Shown: positions 1 through 6,641, counted from the first letter of the stretch. The stretch is 33,976 bases of DNA from an uncultured Porphyromonadaceae bacterium (GCA_947175545.1 CAMWNI010000019.1:1-33976); one strand, 5' to 3'. Program-made: numbers and translations. The notes: generated by a model from the sequence alone, not told the origin.

Positions 1-681
1 CTGACCGTTTTTGCCCTCTGAAAGAGGAAATTTAGAGTAATCCATATCTGTGTCAGAATCTGTGTCAAATTTTATATCAAGTCCTGAAATCCACTTTTCA
101 AGCTCTGTTTTGGCAGTGTTTCCCGCAAAGCGTCGTCCGGGAATCCAGACAGCATCCGGAACGAGAGAATGCAGATTGCGGTCGCTGCTTCCAAGACCGC
201 TGGAGTGCGATGTGCAGAAAGGCACAATCGTTTTCCCTTTGAAATCTCCGCTCTCAAGGAAGGTGCTGATTATACGCGGTGCTTCTCCCCACCATATCGG
301 ATAACCGAGGAAAACCACATCGTATCGGTCAAGACCGTCAGGCATACTTTTGATTGCCGGACGAGCCTTGGGATTGTTCTGCTCCCTGTTGGCGCGACAG
401 TCGCTGTTATAGTCAAGATCGGCGGCGGTGTAAGGCACTTCCGCTTCGATTCTGAATGTGGATGCCCTCGTTATATCCGCTATACCCTCGGCAATACCTT
501 CTGTGGTCCCCGTACATGAGAAATATGCTATCAGTAGGCTGCCATTTTTGCCGGTTTCAGTGCCGGGTGTCGGATCAGGAGCCGGATTTTCAGTTATGGG
601 GTCATCATCCGTTGTAGCGCATGATGCACAAGCTGTCAGAGAAAGCATGGACATTATCATTGAAAGAATTTTGAGTTTCAT
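1..681 (-). CDS. Exported flavodoxin-like lipoprotein (3' end outside window)
   Basis: The frame is open through the left edge, so the protein is at least 227 residues and incomplete. It begins with a short hydrophobic segment and a lipobox, L15-T-A-C18, so it is probably a lipoprotein. A linker rich in Asp, Pro and Thr follows. The flavodoxin fold starts with LLIAYFSCTGTTEGIAEGIA, an FMN-phosphate loop of the flavodoxin_4 type, and continues with DVVFLGYPIWWGEAPRI and VPFCTSHSSGLGSS. Flavodoxins normally carry electrons in the cytoplasm through bound FMN; here the export signal implies a periplasmic or outer-membrane site. The start is 4 bases after the acetyltransferase stop, so the two are probably one operon. 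FMN binding is inferred from the loop only; the partner is unknown. Confidence 0.85.
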   Translation of the reverse strand, partial: MKLKILSMIMSMLSLTACASCATTDDDPITENPAPDPTPGTETGKNGSLLIAYFSCTGTTEGIAEGIADITRASTFRIEAEVPYTAADLDYNSDCRANREQNNPKARPAIKSMPDGLDRYDVVFLGYPIWWGEAPRIISTFLESGDFKGKTIVPFCTSHSSGLGSSDRNLHSLVPDAVWIPGRRFAGNTAKTELEKWISGLDIKFDTDSDTDMDYSKFPLSEGKNGQ

Positions 682-685
682 ATAT

Positions 686-1243
686 TCATGTATTTATATG
701 TCGTATATACTTTGCGGGTACTCCAGCGACGATTGTATTATCGGCGACATCATTTTTTACAATAGCCCCTGCGGCCACTATGGCATTTTCACCTACCGTG
801 ACACCGGGCAGTATTATCGCTCCGGCTCCGATCCATGCGTTACGGCGAATCACAACCGGGGATGTAATCAGTGAATGTCGTCTTTCAGGTTCTTCGGGAT
901 GTCCTTCGGTCGCGATTTTCACACCGGGGCCGACAAACACTCCGTCCTCCAGCGTTATGCCGCCCTGATCGAGAAAGGTGCAGCCGAAGTTTATAAAAAC
1001 CTCTTTGCCTACCGTTGTCATTTTGCCGAGAGCGGTATAAAACGGCGGGAACATCCTCACCGTGCTGTCAAGCCGCTGCCCCCAGATGCGTTCCAGAATG
1101 GCGCGTATCTCATCGGGTGTATGGTAGCCGGTGTTCAACTCGGCGATAAGCCGACGGGTATTCTCAATCTCGTCACAGAGAAGTTCGGGCGCAGTCTCGG
1201 ATATGCGCTCGCCGTTTCTCATACATTCAATAACAGGAGTCAT
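686..1243 (-). CDS. Hexapeptide-repeat O-acetyltransferase (maltose/galactoside acetyltransferase-like)
   Basis: A 185-residue cytoplasmic protein with an N-terminal helical segment followed by a left-handed beta-helix of hexapeptide turns, for example GVFVGPGVKIA, AWIGAGAIILPGVTVGENAIVAAGA and the terminal AGVPAKYIR. This is the arrangement of the Maa/LacA/NodL family, which transfers acetyl from acetyl-CoA to sugar hydroxyls. The usual catalytic His is present in TEGHPEEPERR. Substrate is not readable from the sequence. It is the first gene of a two-gene operon with the flavodoxin lipoprotein. A -7 box TAATTTTG sits 35 bases upstream on the same strand, without a good -33 element; two putative AraC half-sites lie just beyond it. 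A relative of this gene survives as a 5' fragment near 4.3-4.6 kb. Confidence 0.88.
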   Translation of the reverse strand: MTPVIECMRNGERISETAPELLCDEIENTRRLIAELNTGYHTPDEIRAILERIWGQRLDSTVRMFPPFYTALGKMTTVGKEVFINFGCTFLDQGGITLEDGVFVGPGVKIATEGHPEEPERRHSLITSPVVIRRNAWIGAGAIILPGVTVGENAIVAAGAIVKNDVADNTIVAGVPAKYIRHINT

Positions 1244-1278
1244 TATTATTTGTCACTTTTACGTTTGTTTTCACAGTG

Positions 1279-1286
1279 CAAAATTA
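1279..1286 (-). promoter_or_regulatory. -7 box of the acetyltransferase-flavodoxin operon
   Basis: TAATTTTG on the minus strand fits the Bacteroidetes -7 consensus TAnnTTTG. No TTTG is found 19-21 bases upstream. The missing -33 element and the nearby direct repeats suggest an activator-dependent promoter (inference). Confidence 0.55.
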
Positions 1287-1307
1287 GCTTCAAAAAAGAT
1301 GGTGGGA

Positions 1308-1347
1308 ATAACCAATGTTACGCCTGAATGTACCTCGATTACGGAAT
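1308..1347 (+). promoter_or_regulatory. Candidate AraC-type operator pair next to the acetyltransferase promoter
   Basis: Two half-sites in direct repeat, 21 bases start to start: ATAACCAATGTTACG at 1308 and TGTACCTCGATTACGGAAT at 1329. The first is weaker, sharing ACC and TTACG. The pair begins 21 bases upstream of the -7 box of the acetyltransferase operon. Similar pairs are at 1381 and 4011. Confidence 0.6.
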
Positions 1348-1380
1348 TACGCATCTGCCTTAAATCGCTGATTCGCAAAA

Positions 1381-1420
1381 TGTACCAATCTTACGGAATT
1401 ATGTACCCCGATTACATATA
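1381..1420 (+). promoter_or_regulatory. Candidate AraC-type operator pair upstream of the regulator gene
   Basis: Half-sites TGTACCAATCTTACGGAAT at 1381 and TGTACCCCGATTACATATA at 1402 are exact direct repeats in TGTACC with a 21-base step. They lie 15 bases upstream of the -33 element of the regulator's own promoter, so they may serve autoregulation or looping to the pair at 1308. Confidence 0.6.
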
Positions 1421-1434
1421 GGTGACGTTTCTGC

Positions 1435-1465
1435 ATTGCGCGACAACAGATTATAGCTATCTTTG
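1435..1465 (+). promoter_or_regulatory. Promoter of the AraC-family regulator gene
   Basis: ATTG at 1435-1438, 19 bases, then TATCTTTG at 1458-1465, fitting the Bacteroidetes -33/-7 pattern. The ATG follows 17 bases later. Confidence 0.65.
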
Positions 1466-1482
1466 CAGAAAAGAAATCTTAT

Positions 1483-2379
1483 ATGGAAATATACGAGGCA
1501 GACACTATTGAAAAATACAACCGCTATTTCGGTTTTGAGACGCGACATCCGCTTGTCGGCATAGTTCATTTTGACGATACTGTGGAGCAGCCGACCCATT
1601 GCATGCACTTCGGTTTTTATTCACTTTTTCTCAAAAAGACCACAGGGTGTAAGATAAACTATGGGAAGACATCGTATGATTTCGATGACGAAACGGTTGT
1701 CAGTTTCGCTCCCGGCCAGACAGTAGGCATACACCGTTTTGAGGAAGGCCCGGCACCGGAAGCGGTCGGACTGCTGTTTCATCCCGATTTTCTTCTGCGG
1801 ACTCCCTTGGGTCAGAAAATCAAGCAATACACATTCTTTTCCTACGCCTCAAACGAAGCGTTGCATCTGTCGACGGAAGAACGCCTGATCTTGCAGGACT
1901 ATATGGACAAGATAGCCCGTGAGCTGCAACATCCCATCGACAAGTTCTCCAAGTCTCTTATAATATCCAACATAGAGGTGATGCTCAATTACTGTATGCG
2001 CTTCTATGAACGTCAGTTTGTCACGCGTGAAGAACTGAACCATAACGTACTCGGCAAATTCGAACAGCTGATTGACGAATATCTTGACAGTGGACGCGGA
2101 GCAATTGACGGAATACCCACAGTAAAGTATTTCGCGGACAAGATATGCCTTTCATCCAACTATTTCGGCGACCTTGTAAAGCAAGAAACGGGTAAGACCG
2201 CACAGGAATATATACAGCTGAAAATGATAAACTACGCTAAAAACTCGCTGTTGAATCCGGCTCTGAGTACCAAACAGATTTCAGAACTGCTTGGTTTCCA
2301 GCACTCGCAGCACTTTATCCGCTTTTTCAAAAAACAAACCGGAAGCACTCCAAGAGAATACCGGCTACAGCTGAATTGA
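1483..2379 (+). CDS. AraC-family transcriptional regulator
   Basis: A 298-residue protein. The C-terminal hundred residues form the AraC double helix-turn-helix: a first helix pair around VKYFADKICLSSNYFGDLVK, then the linker helix, then TKQISELLGFQHSQHFIRFF with the usual ending KKQTGSTPREYR. The N-terminal 190 residues are a beta-rich effector or dimer domain of the cupin-like kind, with no named ligand. It stands between two operons whose upstream regions carry 21-bp-phased direct repeats, which fits a local regulator of the acetyltransferase, flavodoxin and CMD-cupin genes. The last codons and stop lie inside a long palindrome shared with the convergent CMD-cupin gene. Confidence 0.93.
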   Translation: MEIYEADTIEKYNRYFGFETRHPLVGIVHFDDTVEQPTHCMHFGFYSLFLKKTTGCKINYGKTSYDFDDETVVSFAPGQTVGIHRFEEGPAPEAVGLLFHPDFLLRTPLGQKIKQYTFFSYASNEALHLSTEERLILQDYMDKIARELQHPIDKFSKSLIISNIEVMLNYCMRFYERQFVTREELNHNVLGKFEQLIDEYLDSGRGAIDGIPTVKYFADKICLSSNYFGDLVKQETGKTAQEYIQLKMINYAKNSLLNPALSTKQISELLGFQHSQHFIRFFKKQTGSTPREYRLQLN

Positions 2380-2410
2380 GCAAAATAAAGTTTTGCTCAA
2401 TTCAGTTGTA
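2366..2410. terminator. Bidirectional terminator shared by the regulator and CMD-cupin genes
   Basis: A perfect 15-bp inverted repeat, CTGAATTGAGCAAAA at 2371-2385 against 2391-2405 with loop TAAAG, extends outward by five more pairs, one of them G-U. A and T runs at the loop ends supply a U-rich end for either strand. The stop codons of both convergent genes lie inside the arms. Confidence 0.8.
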
Positions 2411-3244
2411 TTCCTCGTCGGTCACAGGTTCAAGCCAGATGTTTTCGGTGTTTTCGCCGGGTACGCTGAATGCGAGATGCGCAAACCACGAGTCTTTTGC
2501 CGCTCCATGCCAGTGTTTGACGTTGGCAGGAATATGGATTACAGTGCCAGGGAGTATTTCGACAGCAGGTTTGCCTTCTTCCTGATACCATCCGCGTCCC
2601 GCCACTCCGACAAGCATCTGACCGCCTCCGTTGTCTGCCTTATGGATATGCCAGTTGTTGCGGCATCCCGGCTCGAATGTCACATTGGCAAACGGAATCT
2701 GCGCGTCTGAAATCTGCGCAAGATAGCTGTTGCCGATGAAATACTTGGCGTATGCTGCATTAGGTTCGCCTATCGGGAATATCATCGAACGTGCGAACTC
2801 TGCTTTTGCATCATCACCCATGATGTCATCGTTCCATACCTCCTTTGCGAGACGGAATGCAGCCCATGCCTTGGGCCACCCGGCATAGAACGATACATGC
2901 GTCAGTATTTCGGCAATTTCGGTGCGGGTTATGCCGTTCTTTTTCGCCTCCTGAAGATGATAGGTCAGCGAACTGTCGGTAATTCCCTGCGAGATAAGCG
3001 ATGTGATTGTCACAAGACTGCGGTCGCGCAATGAAAGAAGGTCATTGCGGCTCCATACCTCGCCGAACAGGATGTCATCGTTAAGTCGGGCGAACTCCGG
3101 AGCGAAATCTCCGAGTTGGTCGCGCCCTGCTGTTTGCGTCACCTTCGTGCCGCGAGCTGAAGGTTGAACTGTTTTCTGCTGTGCCATAATTAGATTTGAT
3201 GTCATTGCCGATATTATCAGCAACATTATTGTTGTTTTCTTCAT
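2402..3244 (-). CDS. Secreted carboxymuconolactone decarboxylase-like / cupin fusion protein
   Basis: A 280-residue protein with an N-terminal signal peptide ending near IMAQQ. Residues of roughly 50-140 form an alpha-helical CMD/AhpD-like domain (LRDRSLVTITSLISQG, LTHVSFYAGWPKAWAAF) without the CxxC of true AhpD peroxidases. Residues of roughly 175-270 form a cupin with the metal-binding pattern NNWHIHKADNGGGQ and, later, HIPANVKHWHG. The two-domain pair is common in redox or aromatic-compound accessory clusters, but the reaction is unknown. The start codon overlaps the stop of the upstream flavodoxin by four bases (ATGA), so translation is probably coupled. Export puts it in the same compartment as the two flavodoxins of this cluster. 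Confidence 0.88.
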   Translation of the reverse strand: MKKTTIMLLIISAMTSNLIMAQQKTVQPSARGTKVTQTAGRDQLGDFAPEFARLNDDILFGEVWSRNDLLSLRDRSLVTITSLISQGITDSSLTYHLQEAKKNGITRTEIAEILTHVSFYAGWPKAWAAFRLAKEVWNDDIMGDDAKAEFARSMIFPIGEPNAAYAKYFIGNSYLAQISDAQIPFANVTFEPGCRNNWHIHKADNGGGQMLVGVAGRGWYQEEGKPAVEILPGTVIHIPANVKHWHGAAKDSWFAHLAFSVPGENTENIWLEPVTDEEYN

Positions 3245-3963
3245 TTCGATATTATTGTTTTATTTCCGTTTATGATATATATCCCGGTTGATAATCCTGT
3301 TGTCGAGCGGACATCAGAAAGTAGCCTGACGCCGGATAGTGAGTATACTGTATATTTTTCATCTGGGTCAGTTGAAATATGATTGATCCCGGATGAGAGT
3401 CGGTCATAATCTATCTTCGTCAGCCAGTTGTCAAGCATCGAGCCGGCATTTGAAGTTTGGGAAGACTTTATCCATAGCGAAGGAGTCAGGAAATCGCCAC
3501 CGGGTATCAGCCGCTTCGCGTCCGCTTCCACCCCGCTTATGCCACTGCTTGCACTTGAAACGATAAGTCCGATTTTCTTCCCGTCCATCTCCTTGCCGTA
3601 GTGAAGCAGAAACGTCTGTAACGGAGCTGCCATATTGCTCCACCAAAGCGGAACGCCGACAATTATGCAGTCATAGTCCGACAGATTCACATCTATGGGA
3701 TCAATCGCAGGATATGAAGCCGCATCGTCAGGATTATTGCGTATGGCTGCTATCTGTGCGCTGCCGATGGCATAGTTGTTAGCTGCATAATCAAGCCCCT
3801 TTTCAGCCGGCTCGATTTCCAGAACGTCGGCATCTATTTGCGTGCGTAGAGCATCGACTATTCGCTCCACATTATTGGTATAACTGTAATATACTATCAG
3901 TGTTTTAGCATGCACGCTTGCCGCGACAAGAAATGCAAGAATTGTAACTATTATTGTTCTCAT
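3241..3963 (-). CDS. Exported flavodoxin with a C-terminal sorting-like tail
   Basis: A 240-residue protein. Residues 1-19 are a signal peptide (ending VHAK). Residues of roughly 20-180 are a flavodoxin domain: phosphate loop TLIVYYSYTNNVERIVDAL, then YDCIIVGVPLWWSNMAAPLQ and LIVSSASSGISGVEADAKRL. A linker follows, and the last forty residues, from YTVYSLSGVRLL to GIYIINGNKTIISK, look like the short C-terminal beta-domain of many secreted Bacteroidetes proteins, related in pattern to T9SS type-A tails. It is the first gene of an operon with the CMD-cupin protein. Its -7 box is TAATTTTG, and an AraC-type operator pair replaces the -33 region. Sorting by T9SS is inference; the tail lacks a clear family assignment. 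Confidence 0.85.
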   Translation of the reverse strand: MRTIIVTILAFLVAASVHAKTLIVYYSYTNNVERIVDALRTQIDADVLEIEPAEKGLDYAANNYAIGSAQIAAIRNNPDDAASYPAIDPIDVNLSDYDCIIVGVPLWWSNMAAPLQTFLLHYGKEMDGKKIGLIVSSASSGISGVEADAKRLIPGGDFLTPSLWIKSSQTSNAGSMLDNWLTKIDYDRLSSGINHISTDPDEKYTVYSLSGVRLLSDVRSTTGLSTGIYIINGNKTIISK

Positions 3964-3982
3964 ACTTTATTTGTTTAATTTG

Positions 3983-3990
3983 CAAAATTA
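3983..3990 (-). promoter_or_regulatory. -7 box of the flavodoxin / CMD-cupin operon
   Basis: TAATTTTG on the minus strand, 19 bases before the start codon. There is no TTTG at the -33 position; that space is next to the repeat pair at 4011-4050, which suggests activator dependence. Confidence 0.55.
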
Positions 3991-4010
3991 GTAATCAGTA
4001 TGGTTTCATG

Positions 4011-4050
4011 TGTACCTCAATCCACGGAAAACATACCATTATCAAGGAAA
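4011..4050 (+). promoter_or_regulatory. Candidate AraC-type operator pair of the flavodoxin / CMD-cupin operon
   Basis: TGTACCTCAATCCACGGAA at 4011 and CATACCATTATCAAGGAAA at 4032 repeat with a 21-base step and match the half-sites at 1329 and 1381. The pair starts 20 bases upstream of the -7 box, nearly the same offset as the pair at 1308 has from its promoter (21 bases). Confidence 0.6.
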
Positions 4051-4276
4051 TCAATAGCCTACCTGTTTCTGTTGCTCGGCATTGTATCGGTCTCCGACTA
4101 CCGGAATAGCTGTTAACGTAGTTTCAAGTGTGCGCCACTCTTCGTCAGAGATGTTGAATGTGAGTGTATGGAGATTCTCGTCAAAATGAGAGTGTTTGGT
4201 GGTGCCGGGAATGGGAACAATCCACGGGGCTTTGTGCAACAGCCATCCAAGAGCTACCTGTGACGAGGTTGCATTT
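4051..4276 (-). pseudogene. Aldo/keto reductase, 3' fragment
   Basis: The frame reads LNATSSQVALGWLLHKAPWI, then VPIPGTTKHSHFDENL and an ordinary C-terminus ending KQVGY. This is the last strand-helix part of an aldo/keto reductase (NADPH-binding IPGT segment). The catalytic Asp-Tyr-Lys-His part is absent, leaving about 75 residues of a protein usually over 280. Immediately upstream the sequence changes to an acetyltransferase in another frame, so this is a deletion remnant. A start could be read at 4296, but that part of the frame has no homology to the family. AKR genes often accompany AraC, flavodoxin and CMD genes, so an intact copy may once have belonged to this cluster. Confidence 0.75.
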
Positions 4277-4603
4277 AGGTCCAATAAACACACCATCGCC
4301 TATTGTTATACCTCCTCTGCCGAATAATGTGCAGCATTGCTGAATGAAACAGCCTTTGCCGATTTTTACCGGCTTGCCATAGTCGATATACAACGGAGGC
4401 AATAGGGTAGTGCTTTCGTCAAGCGGCTTTCCGAGGATTATCTCCATAAGTTCATGAACCCGTTTCTGGTTACGGACACTGACTGTGGCAAGTTCCTGAG
4501 CAGTCTCCATTGTCGAGAATATGTCATCTATAAGAAGTTCATATCCCGGTTCTTCGGGCGACACAAGTTCGCCGCTGAGGTCTTTTGCAAATATGTCGTT
4601 CAT
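4265..4603 (-). pseudogene. Hexapeptide acetyltransferase, 5' fragment fused out of frame to the reductase remnant
   Basis: From MNDIFAKDL the frame gives about 110 residues resembling the acetyltransferase at 686-1243: an N-terminal helical part, then LPPLYIDYGKPVKIGKGCFI and GGITIGDGVFIGPKCNL. After that it runs into sequence that makes sense only in the aldo/keto reductase frame, and stops at 4181 after some 28 foreign residues. The junction is near 4265-4276, where a dozen bases (AAATGCAACCTC on the minus strand) serve both reading frames, as expected from a deletion through short homology. The active-site His region and the rest of the beta-helix are lost. Its own -7 box survives upstream, so a short nonfunctional peptide may still be made. 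Confidence 0.75.
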
Positions 4604-4630
4604 ATACGGTATGATTTTGTTTTCACACCG

Positions 4631-4638
4631 CAAAATTA
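4631..4638 (-). promoter_or_regulatory. -7 box of the broken acetyltransferase gene
   Basis: TAATTTTG on the minus strand, 27 bases before ATG 4603. It excludes the longer start at 4651, which would lie upstream of the box. Confidence 0.5.
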
Positions 4639-4645
4639 CAGCAAA

Positions 4646-4673
4646 AGCCACGCACCGGCTTTGTTGCGTGGCT
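4646..4673 (-). terminator. Rho-independent terminator after the AraC remnant
   Basis: A perfect 9-bp stem, AGCCACGCA / TGCGTGGCT with a 10-base loop, followed on the minus strand by TTTTGC. It begins 25 bases past the stop of the AraC fragment. Confidence 0.7.
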
Positions 4674-4697
4674 CAATCTATTTTGCCCTGCGGCTCA

Positions 4698-4805
4698 CTA
4701 TGAAAAAGTCGGAGCCATACCGTATGCTTCCTTATATAGCTTTGAGAAATGTGACAGATTTTTAAAGCCGACGTCAAAACATATGAACACTTCCAGTTTT
4801 TCCAT
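4698..4805 (-). pseudogene. AraC-family regulator, 3' fragment (second helix-turn-helix)
   Basis: A 35-codon open frame contains VGFKNLSHFSKLYKEAYGMA followed by PTFS and a stop. This matches the last recognition helix and ending of AraC-type proteins (GF.s.s.F...FK...G..P). The rest of the gene is missing: the ABC-F stop codon lies only 32 bases upstream. The frame is too short to be an independent regulator. Its terminator is intact. With the chimera next door it shows that a second regulator-enzyme module has decayed here. Confidence 0.65.
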
Positions 4806-4837
4806 AATAAGAATCGGTCATAAGGGCGGTTGTGGAT

Positions 4838-6448
4838 TCACACCTGCTTTTTCTTTTCGAGGAATTCGTCGATGCCACACAAGTGTTCCCGCACCTTTCC
4901 GCCTCCGAACTCATATACTTTCGTAACCAGGCCGGAGAGGAAGTCGCGGTCATGGCTGACAAGAATCAACGTGCCGTCGAAGTCGGCCAATGCCTGTTTG
5001 AGAATATCTTTTGTGCGCAGGTCAAGATGGTTTGTCGGTTCGTCAAGAATCAGCAGATTTATTGGCTCAAGCAGAAGTTTAATCATGCAGAGGCGCACTC
5101 TTTCGCCTCCGGACAGTACTTTGACTTTTTTCTGATTTTCTTCCCCTCCGAACATGAATGCGCCGAGCAGATCGCGAATTTTCAGACGGACGTCGCCGAC
5201 GGCTATGTCATCGATTGTCTGGAACACGGTTAACTCCGGGTCGAGAAGTGACGCGCTGTTTTGTGCGAAGTAGCCGATTTTGACGTTATGACCAAGTGTC
5301 AGTGAACCTCCGTGGGTAATCTCTTTCATGATTGCCTTGACCATGGTTGATTTGCCCTCGCCGTTGCGTCCGGCAAAGGCAACCTTGTCGCCGCGCTCAA
5401 TCATGAACGATGCGCCTTCAAACACCGGTTTGCCGTCATAGCCGGCAGTGACGCCGTCGGCAATGACCGGATAGCTGCCGCTTCGAGGACATGGCGGGAA
5501 TTTCAGGCGCAGGGCAGATGTGTCTTCCTCTTCAACTTCGACAATTTCCAGCTTCTCAAGCCATTTTACTTTACTCTGAACCTGATAGGTCTTCGAATAT
5601 GTTCCCTTGAAGCGCTCAATGAACTCCTTGGCTTCAGCAATCTGCTTCTGTTGGTCGTCGAATTGCTTCTGCTGTTGCGCACGTCGCTCTTTGCGGAGTT
5701 CGAGATAGTGTGAGTACTTGGCCTTATAGTCATAGATGCGGCCGAGGGTAACTTCGATTGTGCGCGTTGTAATTGTGTCAACAAAGCGTCGGTCGTGACT
5801 GATGACCACTACAGCCATTGGACTGTTGATGATGAATTCTTCAAGCCATCCGATAGATTCGATGTCAAGATGGTTCGTTGGTTCGTCAAGCAGCAGGACG
5901 TCGGGTTTCTGAAGCAGCAGTTTTGCCAGCTCGATGCGCATGCGCCATCCTCCTGAAAATTCCGAGGTCGGGCGGTCAAAATCCGTACGCTCGAAGCCCA
6001 GGCCGCGAAGAGCCTTCTCGACGTCCTCCTCAAAATGAGTCATGTCAATGGCATAGAATTTCTCGCTGAGCGTAGCAACCTCTTCAATAATGGCCATGTA
6101 CGAGTCTGACTCATAATCGGTGCGTGTTTCCAGTTCATGATTCAGGTTATTAATCCGCTCCTCCATTTCGTGAAGATGGGAAAATGCTTTCGACGCTTCC
6201 TGGAAAACCGTTACGTTGTCGTTGGTCATCATGTGTTGCGGAAGGTAGCACACGGTGCAGTCCTTAGGAGCCGAAACCGAGCCGCGGCTAGGCGGACGCA
6301 CTCCCGCCAGGATTTTAAGCAGGGTGCTTTTTCCTGCGCCGTTTTTGCCCATTAGAGCAATGCGGTCACCGGGATTAATGACAAACGAAACGTCCTTAAA
6401 AAGAGTGGTGCCTCCGAATTCAACAGTGAGGCCGTCAACAGATATCAT
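4838..6448 (-). CDS. ABC-F family ATPase (ribosome-associated, Uup/YbiT-like)
   Basis: A 536-residue protein with two ABC ATPase domains and no membrane segments, the ABC-F design. Domain 1 has Walker A GKNGAGKST (residues 34-42), signature FSGGWRMR and Walker B LLLDEPTNHLD. The linker contains the charged helix region rich in Arg, Lys and Gln. Domain 2 has GRNGEGKST, SGGERVRL and LLILDEPTNHLD. ABC-F proteins act on ribosomes in translation or in resistance to ribosome-targeting antibiotics; the linker (P-site tRNA interaction motif) is of ordinary length, so a housekeeping role is likelier than resistance, but the sequence alone does not settle this. It is divergent from the Y-family polymerase. 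Confidence 0.93.
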   Translation of the reverse strand: MISVDGLTVEFGGTTLFKDVSFVINPGDRIALMGKNGAGKSTLLKILAGVRPPSRGSVSAPKDCTVCYLPQHMMTNDNVTVFQEASKAFSHLHEMEERINNLNHELETRTDYESDSYMAIIEEVATLSEKFYAIDMTHFEEDVEKALRGLGFERTDFDRPTSEFSGGWRMRIELAKLLLQKPDVLLLDEPTNHLDIESIGWLEEFIINSPMAVVVISHDRRFVDTITTRTIEVTLGRIYDYKAKYSHYLELRKERRAQQQKQFDDQQKQIAEAKEFIERFKGTYSKTYQVQSKVKWLEKLEIVEVEEEDTSALRLKFPPCPRSGSYPVIADGVTAGYDGKPVFEGASFMIERGDKVAFAGRNGEGKSTMVKAIMKEITHGGSLTLGHNVKIGYFAQNSASLLDPELTVFQTIDDIAVGDVRLKIRDLLGAFMFGGEENQKKVKVLSGGERVRLCMIKLLLEPINLLILDEPTNHLDLRTKDILKQALADFDGTLILVSHDRDFLSGLVTKVYEFGGGKVREHLCGIDEFLEKKKQV

Positions 6449-6470
6449 GTTCTAACAGTTAGTTTTTATG

Positions 6471-6478
6471 CAAAGTTA
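6471..6478 (-). promoter_or_regulatory. -7 box of the ABC-F gene
   Basis: TAACTTTG on the minus strand, 22 bases before the start codon. No convincing -33 element at the usual distance. Confidence 0.55.
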
Positions 6479-6584
6479 AGCATTTTTCTACTTAAAAAGC
6501 CGTTTTGAAGCTATTATGTTTACATAATTTACTTCCAGACCGCAAAAATTGCCGAAATTTATTGGTGAAAAATTGGCAATTTAT

Positions 6585-6615
6585 TTTGTTGGTAAAAATA
6601 TAAGTCGTAACTTTG
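6585..6615 (+). promoter_or_regulatory. Promoter of the Y-family polymerase gene
   Basis: TTTG at 6585-6588, 19 bases, TAACTTTG at 6608-6615: a full match to the Bacteroidetes consensus. It lies inside the longest open frame and therefore shows that the true start is ATG 6642. Confidence 0.8.
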
Positions 6616-6629
6616 CAATATACCAACAA
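6586..6629. promoter_or_regulatory. Inverted repeat flanking the polymerase promoter (candidate operator)
   Basis: TTGTTGGTA at 6586-6594 and TACCAACAA at 6621-6629 form a perfect 9-bp inverted repeat with a 26-base spacer. One arm overlaps the -33 element and the other the expected transcription start, a position suited to repression. Confidence 0.45.
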
Positions 6630-6641
6630 GAAGATGCCGTT

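Noticed and set aside
4051-4296. A complete small 81-residue aldo/keto reductase-like gene
   Set aside because: Its first residues come from acetyltransferase sequence in another frame and the catalytic part of the reductase is missing, so it is a fragment.
6549-6641. Longer N-terminus of the Y-family polymerase
   Set aside because: The stretch contains the promoter with full -33 and -7 boxes, and the family N-terminus begins at ATG 6642.
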